DNA of 48,848 nucleotides from Corynebacterium sp. (GTDB taxonomy: Bacteria > Actinomycetota > Actinomycetes > Mycobacteriales > Mycobacteriaceae): the NCBI GenBank assembly GCA_030530875.1, contig JAUMUD010000015.1:1-48848 (forward strand). The letters are read 5' to 3'. The notes beneath the pieces are model-generated. The model made no database searches and was not told where the DNA came from. It saw only the letters and a list, made by a program, of their open reading frames with translations. The position numbers were made by a program, and so were the translations under genes. Shown piece after piece: positions 38,470 to 47,128 of the stretch (the first letter of the stretch is position 1; the number at the start of each line of letters is the position of its first letter).

Positions 38470-38505
38470 GCCAAAAGGGAGATGCTTGCGCATCTCCCTT
38501 TTGGC
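38470..38505. terminator. Near-symmetric hairpin after leuB
   Basis: GCCAAAAGGGAGATGC and GCATCTCCCTTTTGGC are perfect 16-bp arms around a four-base loop. It lies between the convergent leuB and esterase genes and probably ends transcription in both directions, although no long T run follows. Confidence 0.65.
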
Positions 38506-38521
38506 GTACCTGGAAGTTTTC

Positions 38522-38566
38522 CTTTCTTCCCCTTTGAGGTTTCCTAAACCTCAAAGGGGAAGAAAG
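38522..38566. repeat. Perfect 21-bp inverted repeat overlapping the end of the esterase gene
   Basis: The arm at 38522-38542 (CTTTCTTCCCCTTTGAGGTT and one more base) is an exact reverse complement of 38546-38566, separated by CCT. The right arm encodes the last residues FFPFEV of the esterase, and the stop codon sits at the loop. It lies 16 bases from the 16-bp hairpin after leuB. Confidence 0.85.
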
Positions 38567-39557
38567 TGTTTATCGCCTTCGCGATTTCGTGCGTCCAGCA
38601 GTACTTATCGTGGCCGCCGGTGAAATAGCGCATGCCGGTGGTCAGGCGCTCGTCCATGAGCGTGGAGCTTGCTTCCATCAGCCACTCGAGGCTGCCGGAG
38701 GCGGCGTAGAAGTTGTGGTCATTGATGGAGTCAGGAAGCTCTTCCATTCGGACCCATGGCGCAGAGAGGCTAATGGCATAAGGGTAGCGCTCCGGGTAGT
38801 GGAGGTGGCCCCAGTAGGCGGCAAGACCACCAAAGGAGGAGCCGGCAAGAATGGCAGGGGTGTGTGGCAGGGCATTGCCGAGCCATTCAAAGAAATCTGG
38901 GTTGAAGAGCAGGTCTTTATTGCGGGCTTGTACATCGCCATGGTGAATGAAGGCCACCCATGGGATTGGCCAGAAGGAGATGAATTTGAGCAGTTCCGTT
39001 TTTTCAAAAATGGGACCATCAAAAACAATCAGGCCAGGAAGATTCGTAATGGCAGGGGTAGGGCGGGAGGCGAAGGTGAATTCGCGGCCATACTCCTCAT
39101 CGATATAGTGGTCGATGGTGTATTCGCGGGGCTCACGGGTGTTATTGAATGGGGCTTCAGGGCCCGCAATTTCCCGAGATTCCACGGGCTTAGCCAACGC
39201 GGTCTTCCACCACAGGCGCTGATCATCAGCAGGTGGTGGGCTAAGGCGCAGCAAATCATAGGAGCCACGGAAGGAGGCCGGGGCCTTAATGGCGGTAGCC
39301 AAAACATAGGGCATGACCTCGCGCAGGGTGCCGACTTCAAGGCGGGAGCGGTCGGTGAGCCCATTAACAGAGGCGAAGAGGAATTCCTCATCGGCCAGGG
39401 GCACGGCATGATGAGCAATGATGAGGCGATCCCCATCAAAAACGGGGCCATCCTTCAGGGCCTTATTGATGAGTGCTTCATCTTTGGTGGCATCCAGTGC
39501 CGCCGAGTAGTCGGGGATAGGAAAAGGGCGACTACCCGGAGTAATAGGAGTGCTCAT
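38544..39557 (-). CDS. Enterochelin esterase-like siderophore hydrolase (Fes/IroE type)
   Basis: The protein has 337 residues and no signal peptide, so it acts in the cytoplasm. It has an alpha/beta hydrolase domain with the nucleophile elbow AGSSFGGLAAYWG (Ser241) and a late histidine in TGGHDKYCWTHE near residue 322. The N-terminal ~150 residues match the extra domain of Fes-type esterases, which cut ferric catecholate siderophores to release iron. Its start codon overlaps the stop of the siderophore-binding protein gene by one base (TAATG), so the two are coupled. The exact siderophore is not shown by the sequence. Confidence 0.85.
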   Translation of the reverse strand: MSTPITPGSRPFPIPDYSAALDATKDEALINKALKDGPVFDGDRLIIAHHAVPLADEEFLFASVNGLTDRSRLEVGTLREVMPYVLATAIKAPASFRGSYDLLRLSPPPADDQRLWWKTALAKPVESREIAGPEAPFNNTREPREYTIDHYIDEEYGREFTFASRPTPAITNLPGLIVFDGPIFEKTELLKFISFWPIPWVAFIHHGDVQARNKDLLFNPDFFEWLGNALPHTPAILAGSSFGGLAAYWGHLHYPERYPYAISLSAPWVRMEELPDSINDHNFYAASGSLEWLMEASSTLMDERLTTGMRYFTGGHDKYCWTHEIAKAINTFFPFEV

Positions 39558-40492
39558 TATTTGGCAGGACCCTCTTTAAAGGTGCCGAGAATGCTATTAG
39601 CAGCGAGCAAGGATGGCTCAATGAACCAGAGGTCAAAATCCACCGCCACAGCCTGATTATTATGTACAGCACCGAGGCTGGTCCAGGTAGGATCAGTGGT
39701 AGGTGACACGCTACCAGCAGCCACACCATAGTAGAGCCACTGGGCATCAGCCTGAATCATATCAGCAGGCTGCAGTGGGTGCGTTGGGGCATCGGTGAAG
39801 TTCTGGTTATCAGGACGAGCCAAACCACAATCAGCAGCCACAAGACCAGGCATAGAACTTGCCCCAGCCAGAGCAAAGATAGGATTGAGGCTTTGGAGGA
39901 AAGAAACAGTAGGGGCAGGGGAGCTTAGCTTCTTGCTAATAGCCTGCACATCGGAGCTATAAAGATCAATCTTCTTCTGGGCCTCAGTCTTCTTACCCAC
40001 AGCCTCAGCGATGGTCAGAAGATTATCGCGCCAATTAGCAGGGACATTATCGGTCGTAGTCACAGCAGTAATAGCGCGCAGCGAGCTCAAGAGCTGTGGA
40101 TCAGTATCAGCGGCCGCATAAATACGAGTTGGCTTCAGATCGCTAATTGCGACAAAATCTGGGGCAGTACGAGAACCCACAAGTTTGATGGAATCAAGAT
40201 CAAACTTAGAGCCATAGGCATCGCGCAGATACTGAGGCACAGTAGTCTCACCATCAGGCAGAGCAATACCCACCGGCAAAATACCCAATTCCAAAAGATC
40301 AGCAGTCTGACCAGCACCCAAAGCGACTACACGCTGGCTATTTGCATCCGTTGGGGCAGCAGTGGCGGCACTGGAAGTAGACGTACTGCTGCTTGCCTGC
40401 GAGTCATTTTTATTTGAACATGCGGCCAGGGCGAGGGCTGCTGCGCCCATGACACCGAAGCCAAGAAATTGACGGCGGGAAATTGAGCTCAT
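39557..40492 (-). CDS. Siderophore-binding lipoprotein of an iron ABC transporter (FepB/FecB type)
   Basis: The protein has 311 residues. The N-terminus carries a twin-arginine motif (SRRQFLGFG) and a lipobox (LALAAC), so it is a folded lipoprotein on the outer face of the membrane. The rest is a two-lobed periplasmic-binding fold with QRVVALGAGQTADLLELGILPVG near residue 57 and DLWFIEPSLLAANSIL-type C-terminal sequence. It would capture a ferric siderophore, whose iron is then released by the esterase encoded next to it. No permease or ATPase gene is adjacent. The ATG at 40492 is chosen; a TTG at 40501 is possible. No DtxR box of the TTAGGTTAG type was seen upstream. Confidence 0.88.
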   Translation of the reverse strand: MSSISRRQFLGFGVMGAAALALAACSNKNDSQASSSTSTSSAATAAPTDANSQRVVALGAGQTADLLELGILPVGIALPDGETTVPQYLRDAYGSKFDLDSIKLVGSRTAPDFVAISDLKPTRIYAAADTDPQLLSSLRAITAVTTTDNVPANWRDNLLTIAEAVGKKTEAQKKIDLYSSDVQAISKKLSSPAPTVSFLQSLNPIFALAGASSMPGLVAADCGLARPDNQNFTDAPTHPLQPADMIQADAQWLYYGVAAGSVSPTTDPTWTSLGAVHNNQAVAVDFDLWFIEPSLLAANSILGTFKEGPAK

Positions 40493-40533
40493 GATTACCA
40501 AAATAATAGACCTTTGGACTCAGAACAAAAAGT

Positions 40534-40569
40534 GTGACAAAGTAGACAAAAACCGTGTACACTACCCCT
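40534..40569 (+). promoter_or_regulatory. odx promoter, leaderless
   Basis: GTGACA (40534-40539) and TACACT (40558-40563) are 18 bases apart. The -10 box ends six bases before the ATG at 40570. The stretch also contains the divergent start region of the siderophore-binding gene. Confidence 0.55.
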
Positions 40570-41367
40570 ATGCGTATCGCTCGAATTGCAACCACTGAAG
40601 GCATGTCTTTTGCCGTTATCGAAGGCGAGAATGACAATCTCACCGCCAAGCAAATTGCCGGTCACCCCTTCCAAACCCCAGAATTCACCGGTAAAGAATG
40701 GCCACTTAATGAAGTCCGCCTCCTTGCCCCAATGCTCCCTTCCAAGATTTGCGCCATTGGTCGTAACTATGCCGACCATGTAGAAGAGGTCTTCCAAAAG
40801 GGCCATGAGCATCTCCCACCAACCCTCTTCCTGAAGCCACCAACGGCCGTGGTTGGTCCTGATGCCCCAATTAAGATTCCTGATTTTGCCACCAAGGTCG
40901 AGTTTGAGGGTGAGCTTGCCCTGGTCATTGGCCGTCCATGTAAGAATGTCAAGGCGGCCGATTGGAAGTCTGTGGTTCTTGGCTATACCATCCTTAATGA
41001 TGTTTCCTCCCGCGACCTTCAGTTCGCTGATGGCCAGTGGACCCGCGCCAAGGGCATTGATACCTTCGCCCCACTCGGCCCATGGATTGAGACCAATCTT
41101 GATGCCATTGATGAGGATGATCAGCCAATCCGTGCGCATCTCACCCATAATGGCACCCGCGAGCTTAAGCAGGATTCCAATACTGACCAGATGATTATGG
41201 ACCTCGGTCAGATCGTGGAATATATTACTGCCTCCATGACCCTGCTGCCAGGTGATGTCATCTCCACCGGCTCGCCTGCTGGTACTGCAGCAATGGTTCC
41301 TGGTGACACCATTGAAATTGAGATCCCAGGTATTGGTATCCTCCGCAACCCTGTTGAAAAGGCTTAG
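40570..41367 (+). CDS. odx: Oxaloacetate decarboxylase, fumarylacetoacetate hydrolase family
   Basis: The protein has 265 residues. It shows the FAH-family metal site with KVEFEGELALVIG near residue 115 and NDVSSRDLQFADGQW near residue 145, and ends GDVISTGSPAGTAAM and IEIEIPGIG. The C. glutamicum relative at this chromosomal position (cg1458, from memory) is a divalent-metal-dependent oxaloacetate decarboxylase, turning oxaloacetate into pyruvate and CO2. Similarity is high along the whole length, so I carry that function over. The start at 40570 fits both the family and the leaderless promoter. Confidence 0.88.
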   Translation: MRIARIATTEGMSFAVIEGENDNLTAKQIAGHPFQTPEFTGKEWPLNEVRLLAPMLPSKICAIGRNYADHVEEVFQKGHEHLPPTLFLKPPTAVVGPDAPIKIPDFATKVEFEGELALVIGRPCKNVKAADWKSVVLGYTILNDVSSRDLQFADGQWTRAKGIDTFAPLGPWIETNLDAIDEDDQPIRAHLTHNGTRELKQDSNTDQMIMDLGQIVEYITASMTLLPGDVISTGSPAGTAAMVPGDTIEIEIPGIGILRNPVEKA

Positions 41368-41409
41368 GCTTTTCAACAGTGAGGCATAGTCCCGGCTTGT
41401 CGAAAGCTA

Positions 41410-41454
41410 AAAGGCGGTTCAGTTCTGAAAAGTGAACTGAACCGCCTTTTTCTT
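41410..41454. terminator. Two-way terminator between odx and putA
   Basis: AAGGCGGTTCAGTTC and GAACTGAACCGCCTT form a perfect 15-bp stem around an eight-base loop, followed by T-rich sequence and preceded by A-rich sequence. It serves two convergent genes. Confidence 0.9.
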
Positions 41455-41523
41455 TTAGGTTCTAAACCGGGAGCTCAGGATTATGAAGTCTTCAACTCCC
41501 AATTTATCCCCGGACTCCTTTTA

Positions 41524-44500
41524 CTAACGAGGGTCCGGCAGGACCTGAGTAGTCAAAGGAGTCCGGTTGCCAAAGCGGTGGTTGGTGATGGAGATTGCCT
41601 GTTCGTGGACGAATGGCAGGATTTCCACACGGCCGGATTCGGTTGGGACAGAATCGTAGACCGCGAGGCGAATATCGCCTTCGGTGGCAATGCGCAGGGC
41701 ATCGCCGCTTTCACCAATCAGACGCCAGCGCTCATCCAGGGAGATGTTGGAGGCGCTGATACGTTCGTGGAACTCAGCCATGGTTTCATTGGTGATTTGT
41801 GCACCGTAGAGCCTGAGCATGCGTACCAGTGGGGCAGGAAGTTCCTTGGCGCTGGAGACCGTGAGGTTAAATGGCACATAGGTGCCACCAGCATAACGAC
41901 GGACGAAGCCGGATGGGGCAGTGCCGGTACCGCGAGCAAGGAGCTTTGGTGCGCGCTTACCCAGGGAGGCCAAGGACTTGATTTCACCCACAGCGAGTGC
42001 AGCAGAGAGCACGCGCAGAACCGAGTAGTCATCGGCGCCCTCACCAATGCGCAGACCCACGGTGGTAGGAACATAGCGCAGGTAATTGCGCTCAACGCCG
42101 ACCTGGCTTGGATCGTGCAGCACATCGAATTCCTTTGTGGCGGCATATTCATCGCTGGAGACGGCGCGGAAGAGCTTGGAGAAGCCCTCCTCATCGAGAA
42201 TGGCACGGCCAACAGCAAGCACATCGCGCAGGGCCTGCTTAGTCACTGGAATACCAACGGTGGCTGGCTTTTCGGTGAGAGTACCAAAACCATAGAGGTA
42301 GTTGGGGCCACCGGCCTTTGCGCCTTCACCCACCGCAGAGAGCTTCCAACCACCGAATGGCTGACGCTGAACAATCGCACCGGTAATACCACGGTTGATG
42401 TAGATATTGCCGGCCTGAACATTGGCCAACCAGAGGTTAATCTCATCGGCATCCAGGGAATGGAGACCAGCGGTAAGACCATAGGAGGTTTGGTTCTGAA
42501 CAGCAATGGCCTCCTCAAGGGTGTTGACATGGATAATGCCAAGCACTGGGCCAAAGTACTCGGTGAGGTGGTACTCAGAGCCAGGCTTCACATTGGTGCG
42601 AATACCAGGGGACCAGAGGCGACCAGATTCATCGAGCTGCTGTGGCTTGAGCTCCCATTCCTCACCAGGACCAAGCTGGGAAAGACCACGGCTGAGCTTC
42701 TCACCAGGAACCTGGGAGAGAGGACCCATCTGAGCGGAGAGATCATCAGCCCAGCCAATATTGAGGGAGGAGGTGGCATCGATCAGCTGATCGTGGACGC
42801 GGCGGGAGGAACCAGTGGAACCGACCAGGATGACATAGGAGCAGGCGGAACACTTCTGGCCAGCATGACCGAAGGCAGAGGAGACCACATCCTTGACCGC
42901 GAGGTCGAGGTCGGCCGAAGGAGTAATGATAATGGAGTTCTTACCCGAGGTTTCAGCCATGACCTTGGTGGTGGCATCCCAGCTGCGGAAGAGCTCGGCG
43001 GTGGCAGAAGCACCGGTTAGCACCACGCGCTTGACGCGAGGATCGGTGACAAGTTCCTTGCCGTGCTTCTCATCATCAATAATGAGCAGGGCGAGTGCAT
43101 CCTTGGGCACACCGGCAGCCCAGAGAGCATCAGCAATGAGGGCAGCGCAGCGGCGCGATTCGGGAGCAGGCTTGAGGATAGCCGTGGAACCAGCAGCCAA
43201 GGCTGCCAGTACACCACCGGCAGGGATGGCCAGTGGGAAATTCCATGGTGGGGTCACCAGCGTAATACTAACCGGGCTAAAGGTGGCACCATCGAGGACC
43301 TCAAGGTCCTTGGCGCGCTCAGCATAGTAGTGGGCAAAGTCCACAGCCTCGGAGACCTCGACATCGCTCTGGTCAAGGCCCTTGCCGAGCTCAGCACCGG
43401 CAACCTCAATGAGCTGGGCGCGTCGGAAAGCAAGCTCAACACCTGCATTATGAAGAATCTCTGCGCGCTCAGCGGCTGGAAGCTCAGCCCAGGTGCTTGC
43501 AGAAAGAGTCTCGAGAACAGCATTGATGCCCGCGGAATCCTCCACGGTGTACTCATCAACGAGTGCCTCACCGAGGGTGGAACTAGGAATCTTATCGCGA
43601 ATGGCCCGTGCCCAGGTGAGATTAGCTGGCAGGGCAGGATCAGAATCCGGAGTATTAGTGAAGGTCCAATTACCAGCAGGATCCTTCATAGCGGAGGCGA
43701 GCTGCTCACGGGTTTCAGTATTGCGATCCTGAAGGCGGTTTGGGCCAACACGGGTGGTACCCTCATCCTCCATCTGGGCCACAGCCTTGAGGAAGCGCTC
43801 CTTTTCCTTATCAAAGCTGGCCTGCTCGGTGCCAATATCGAAAATGGAAGCCATGAAGTTCTCATCGGCGGCATTCTCCTCGAGGCGGCGAACCAGGTAG
43901 GAAATGGCCACATCATATTCCTCAGGGTGAACCACAGGAACATAGAGAAGGAGATTGCCCACATCGGCGCGCACCGCGGCGGCCTGCTGGGTAGCCATAC
44001 CGGAGAGCATTTCGAAATCCACGCCCTCGGTGACCCCGCGCTCCTTGGCGAGCTCCCAGGCGGCAGCCACGGTAAAGAGGTTATGGCCAGCCACACCAAT
44101 ATGAACATTCTTAATATGTTCAGGGGTGAGCGACCACTCAAGAATGCGCATGTAATTGGCATCAGTTGCCTGCTTGGAATCCCAGGTGGTCAGTTCCCAG
44201 CCGTGCATGTAGGCGTCGACACGCTCCATAGCCAAGTTCGCACCCTTGACCACACGGACCTTGATCGGAGCACCACCACGAGCCACACGGCCGGCAGCCC
44301 ATTCCTGCAGCTCCTTCATAGCATTGAGGGTATCGGGCAGGTAGGTCTGGAGCACAATACCAGCGGAGAGGTGGAGGAGATCCTCGCGGTCCAAAATCTG
44401 CTTGAAGACATCAATGGTTAGGTGCAGGTCGTGGTATTCCTCCATGTCCAAGTTAATGAACTTTGGGGTCGACTGGGCGGCCGCATATTCATAGAGGGGG

Positions 44501-45114
44501 AGAAGCTCCTCGACCGCATGGGCGACGACCTCCTCATAGCCCCATGGGTTATGAGGGCCGGTCACAGCGGAGACCTTGAGGGAGACATAATCCACATCAT
44601 CGCGCTGCAAAAGACGCATGGTATCCGCAAGGCGTTTCTTGGCCTCACGATCACCAAGCACGGCCTCACCAAGAAGGTTCATATTGAGGCGGGCCCCATC
44701 GCCCTTCAGGCGCTCAATGGCTGGGCCCAGCTTCTCCTCACTCACATCAACGACGAGGTCACCGACCAGCTTGGCAAAGACCTTACGGGCCGTTGGTACT
44801 GAGAGTTTAGGCAAAAAGCGGCTTGCCTGGCCGCCCACATAGGCTGGGGTGCGCAGGAACCAGGGCAGGAACTTTGGATTCTGCATACCCACATTCTCCA
44901 AATGTTGGGCAGCGACCTGCGTATCTTCCGGGCGAATAACACCATCAACAAAGGACACGGTGAAATCCAGACCCGTTTCATCCTCCAAGACTTCACCCAG
45001 GAGCTTGGCTGCACGATTAGCAGGATAGTTATTCGAGTCCTTGACCCACTTATGGGCGGTAGCTAGCGCACGATCAGCAATCTGATTGAAATCCACGGAT
45101 GGAGCAGTAGACAT
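41524..45114 (-). CDS. putA: Bifunctional proline dehydrogenase / 1-pyrroline-5-carboxylate dehydrogenase
   Basis: The protein has 1196 residues. The N-terminal half is the FAD-dependent proline dehydrogenase barrel, with SLKVSAVTGP near residue 175 and RVVKGANLAMERVDA near residue 290. The second half is an aldehyde dehydrogenase with VTPPWNFPLAIPAGG and the catalytic cysteine in GHAGQKCSACSYVIL near residue 765. It turns proline into glutamate. The N-terminal ribbon-helix-helix DNA-binding domain of enterobacterial PutA is absent, so it should not regulate its own gene. It lies 100 bases downstream of the proline symporter gene on the same strand, with a hairpin between. The start has AAGGG about 6 bases upstream. 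Confidence 0.95.
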   Translation of the reverse strand: MSTAPSVDFNQIADRALATAHKWVKDSNNYPANRAAKLLGEVLEDETGLDFTVSFVDGVIRPEDTQVAAQHLENVGMQNPKFLPWFLRTPAYVGGQASRFLPKLSVPTARKVFAKLVGDLVVDVSEEKLGPAIERLKGDGARLNMNLLGEAVLGDREAKKRLADTMRLLQRDDVDYVSLKVSAVTGPHNPWGYEEVVAHAVEELLPLYEYAAAQSTPKFINLDMEEYHDLHLTIDVFKQILDREDLLHLSAGIVLQTYLPDTLNAMKELQEWAAGRVARGGAPIKVRVVKGANLAMERVDAYMHGWELTTWDSKQATDANYMRILEWSLTPEHIKNVHIGVAGHNLFTVAAAWELAKERGVTEGVDFEMLSGMATQQAAAVRADVGNLLLYVPVVHPEEYDVAISYLVRRLEENAADENFMASIFDIGTEQASFDKEKERFLKAVAQMEDEGTTRVGPNRLQDRNTETREQLASAMKDPAGNWTFTNTPDSDPALPANLTWARAIRDKIPSSTLGEALVDEYTVEDSAGINAVLETLSASTWAELPAAERAEILHNAGVELAFRRAQLIEVAGAELGKGLDQSDVEVSEAVDFAHYYAERAKDLEVLDGATFSPVSITLVTPPWNFPLAIPAGGVLAALAAGSTAILKPAPESRRCAALIADALWAAGVPKDALALLIIDDEKHGKELVTDPRVKRVVLTGASATAELFRSWDATTKVMAETSGKNSIIITPSADLDLAVKDVVSSAFGHAGQKCSACSYVILVGSTGSSRRVHDQLIDATSSLNIGWADDLSAQMGPLSQVPGEKLSRGLSQLGPGEEWELKPQQLDESGRLWSPGIRTNVKPGSEYHLTEYFGPVLGIIHVNTLEEAIAVQNQTSYGLTAGLHSLDADEINLWLANVQAGNIYINRGITGAIVQRQPFGGWKLSAVGEGAKAGGPNYLYGFGTLTEKPATVGIPVTKQALRDVLAVGRAILDEEGFSKLFRAVSSDEYAATKEFDVLHDPSQVGVERNYLRYVPTTVGLRIGEGADDYSVLRVLSAALAVGEIKSLASLGKRAPKLLARGTGTAPSGFVRRYAGGTYVPFNLTVSSAKELPAPLVRMLRLYGAQITNETMAEFHERISASNISLDERWRLIGESGDALRIATEGDIRLAVYDSVPTESGRVEILPFVHEQAISITNHRFGNRTPLTTQVLPDPR

Positions 45115-45160
45115 GGAAATCCCTTCTCAAAAATAATGGAAAATTCGAACGCCGATATTC

Positions 45161-45205
45161 AATTTTCATTTGGAAACTCCTAATAGAGTTTCCAAATGTA
45201 AAATT
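45161..45205. promoter_or_regulatory. Strong hairpin between putP and putA
   Basis: CATTTGGAAACTC (45167-45179) and GAGTTTCCAAATG (45186-45198) are perfect 13-bp arms around a six-base loop, and ATTTT/AAAAT extends the stem outside a bulge. No T run follows on the putP side. It may stop part of the putP transcript, stabilise its 3' end, or bind a regulator of putA. Confidence 0.6.
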
Positions 45206-45214
45206 CGTATTCAG

Positions 45215-46696
45215 TTATAGGCCCTTGAGAGCTGAGTCGAACTCCTCTTCAATTTCAGGATTTGGCTTATAGGTAACAAGGGAGATAACTACGGCCGCAA
45301 TCAGGTTGAAGATAAAGCCAGGCAGAATCTCATACATATCGAAAATGCCGCCGGAAATATTGCCCCAAATGCCCACAGTAACTGCGCCAACAATCATGCC
45401 GACCAGGGAACCCGAGACGGTGAGCTTGCGCCAGTAGAGGGAGAGAATCACAATCGGACCGAAGGCTGCGCCAAAGCCAGCCCAGGCAAAAGAGACCAGG
45501 CCAAGAATGGAATCAGTACGGTTCCAGGCCAGCAGGGCAGCAATGATAGAAACACCAGCCACCACAAGGCGGGAAATAAGCACACCATCCCGTGCGGCCA
45601 GTTCACGCTTACTGAAAGCACGATAAATATCCTCAACCACTGCCGAGGAGGTCACCAACAACTGGGAAGAAATGGTTGACATAATAGCGGCCAAAATAGC
45701 AGCCAGCATAAAGCCCGCAATCAGTGGGTGGAAGAGCATCTGGCCCAGGGTAATAAAGACGGACTCAGGATTAGGCAGGGCGGCAGTGTCATGCTTATAC
45801 ACAGCCACACCTACAAGAGCAGTCATACCCGCACCAATAATGGAGAGCAGCATCCAACCAATACCAATACGGCGCGCGCTCTTTGCCTCACCAGCGGAAC
45901 GCAGGGCCATAAAGCGGACAATAATATGTGGCTGACCAAAATAGCCAAGACCCCAGGCCATAGCCGAAATAATGGAAAAGACCGTGGCGCCAGTCAAGGC
46001 CCCACCAGTCCAGGAGAAAAGTCCCGAATCAACGGCATCAATGCTGCGAATCATCTCACCCGGACCGCCAACATGGATAATGCCCACAATAGGCGCCAAA
46101 ATCAAAGCGATGCACATCATCAAACCCTGCACCACATCGGTCCAGGACACAGCCAAGAAGCCACCAACCAGGGTATAGAGAACCACCACGGCGGAAACCA
46201 GAACCATGCCCAGGTGATAGTCCATGCCAAAGGAGGACTCAAAGAAAGTACCGCCGGCCACCATGCCGGAGGAAACATAGAAAATAAAGAAAATCATGAT
46301 AATCACACCGGCCAAAACACGAATGGCACGGGAATTATCATGAAGTCGCGAACCCAAGAAAGACGGGATAGTAATGGAATTTTGGGCCACCTGCGAATAA
46401 GCACGAAGACGCGGGGCCACAATCTTCCAGTTCACCCACGCACCAATGGTCAAACCGACAGCAATCCAGCCCTCAATAAGACCTGAGGCATAAATCGCAC
46501 CGGGGAGACCCATGAGCAACCAGCCTGACATATCTGAAGCGCCTGCGGATAGTGCCGCCACCGCCGGGCCAAGACCACGGCCACCAAGCATATAGTCGTC
46601 AATATCACTCGTGCGGTTATATGCCAGCAGGCCGATCATCACCATTGCGACGGCGTAGATGATCATCGCGATCGCCTGCCATGTCGTATCAGTCAT
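45215..46696 (-). CDS. putP: Sodium/proline symporter
   Basis: The protein has 493 residues with about 13 membrane segments, of the sodium:solute symporter family. The N-terminus has DIDDYMLGGRGLGPAVAALSAGASDMSGWLL, including the SAGASDMSGW sodium and substrate motif near residue 50, and GYFGQPHIIVRFMA near residue 252 is typical of PutP. It takes up proline with sodium. Being followed by putA on the same strand, it forms a proline use unit. AAAGGGGG lies about 5 bases before the ATG. Confidence 0.95.
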   Translation of the reverse strand: MTDTTWQAIAMIIYAVAMVMIGLLAYNRTSDIDDYMLGGRGLGPAVAALSAGASDMSGWLLMGLPGAIYASGLIEGWIAVGLTIGAWVNWKIVAPRLRAYSQVAQNSITIPSFLGSRLHDNSRAIRVLAGVIIMIFFIFYVSSGMVAGGTFFESSFGMDYHLGMVLVSAVVVLYTLVGGFLAVSWTDVVQGLMMCIALILAPIVGIIHVGGPGEMIRSIDAVDSGLFSWTGGALTGATVFSIISAMAWGLGYFGQPHIIVRFMALRSAGEAKSARRIGIGWMLLSIIGAGMTALVGVAVYKHDTAALPNPESVFITLGQMLFHPLIAGFMLAAILAAIMSTISSQLLVTSSAVVEDIYRAFSKRELAARDGVLISRLVVAGVSIIAALLAWNRTDSILGLVSFAWAGFGAAFGPIVILSLYWRKLTVSGSLVGMIVGAVTVGIWGNISGGIFDMYEILPGFIFNLIAAVVISLVTYKPNPEIEEEFDSALKGL

Positions 46697-47128
46697 GATG
46701 TCCCCCTTTTCTTAAAGTCATTCCAATTTACAATGCTTGCATAAAGCGTTACGCTCAGGATACCGCACATCGCACATTTCGGCTAATATCTACATAAATT
46801 AGTCCCCCCGTAAGCACATGTTATCCCTGCATTTCTGCTGGTCAATCCAAATTCCCAAGCGCAAAGGCATTGCCCCCGCAATGTGCCAGTGTAAAAAGAC
46901 CAAAGCACCCAGCAAAGCATCAAAAAGAAGACCACCAACAGAAGGGTGGTACTCACTGTATCTGTCGACATATTGGCAGAATTTAAAATCCGCCCAAAAC
47001 TTCCCCCATTCATGCAAGTTTTGCAAGCCCTCACATAACACAAGGCACCGCGCGCCCGCAGGACAATGCATCACTCAACCCGGTGCACATCTATTCCCGG
47101 CACTGGACTTTGGGCTAACATGGAGAGC
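46697..47128. other. 432-base gap between putP and gltX
   Basis: The gap holds the divergent promoters of putP and gltX. TAACAT at 47116-47121 ends seven bases before the gltX ATG at 47129. A minus-strand frame at 46783-46971 codes 62 residues with one hydrophobic stretch (TLLLVVFFLMLCWVLW), but it has no ribosome site and odd cysteine-rich content, so I do not call it a gene. Confidence 0.5.

Noticed and set aside
46783-46971. A 62-residue minus-strand frame with one hydrophobic stretch
   Set aside because: It has no ribosome site or leaderless promoter, is rich in Cys and Trp in a way unlike neighbours, and lies where the putP and gltX promoters must be.
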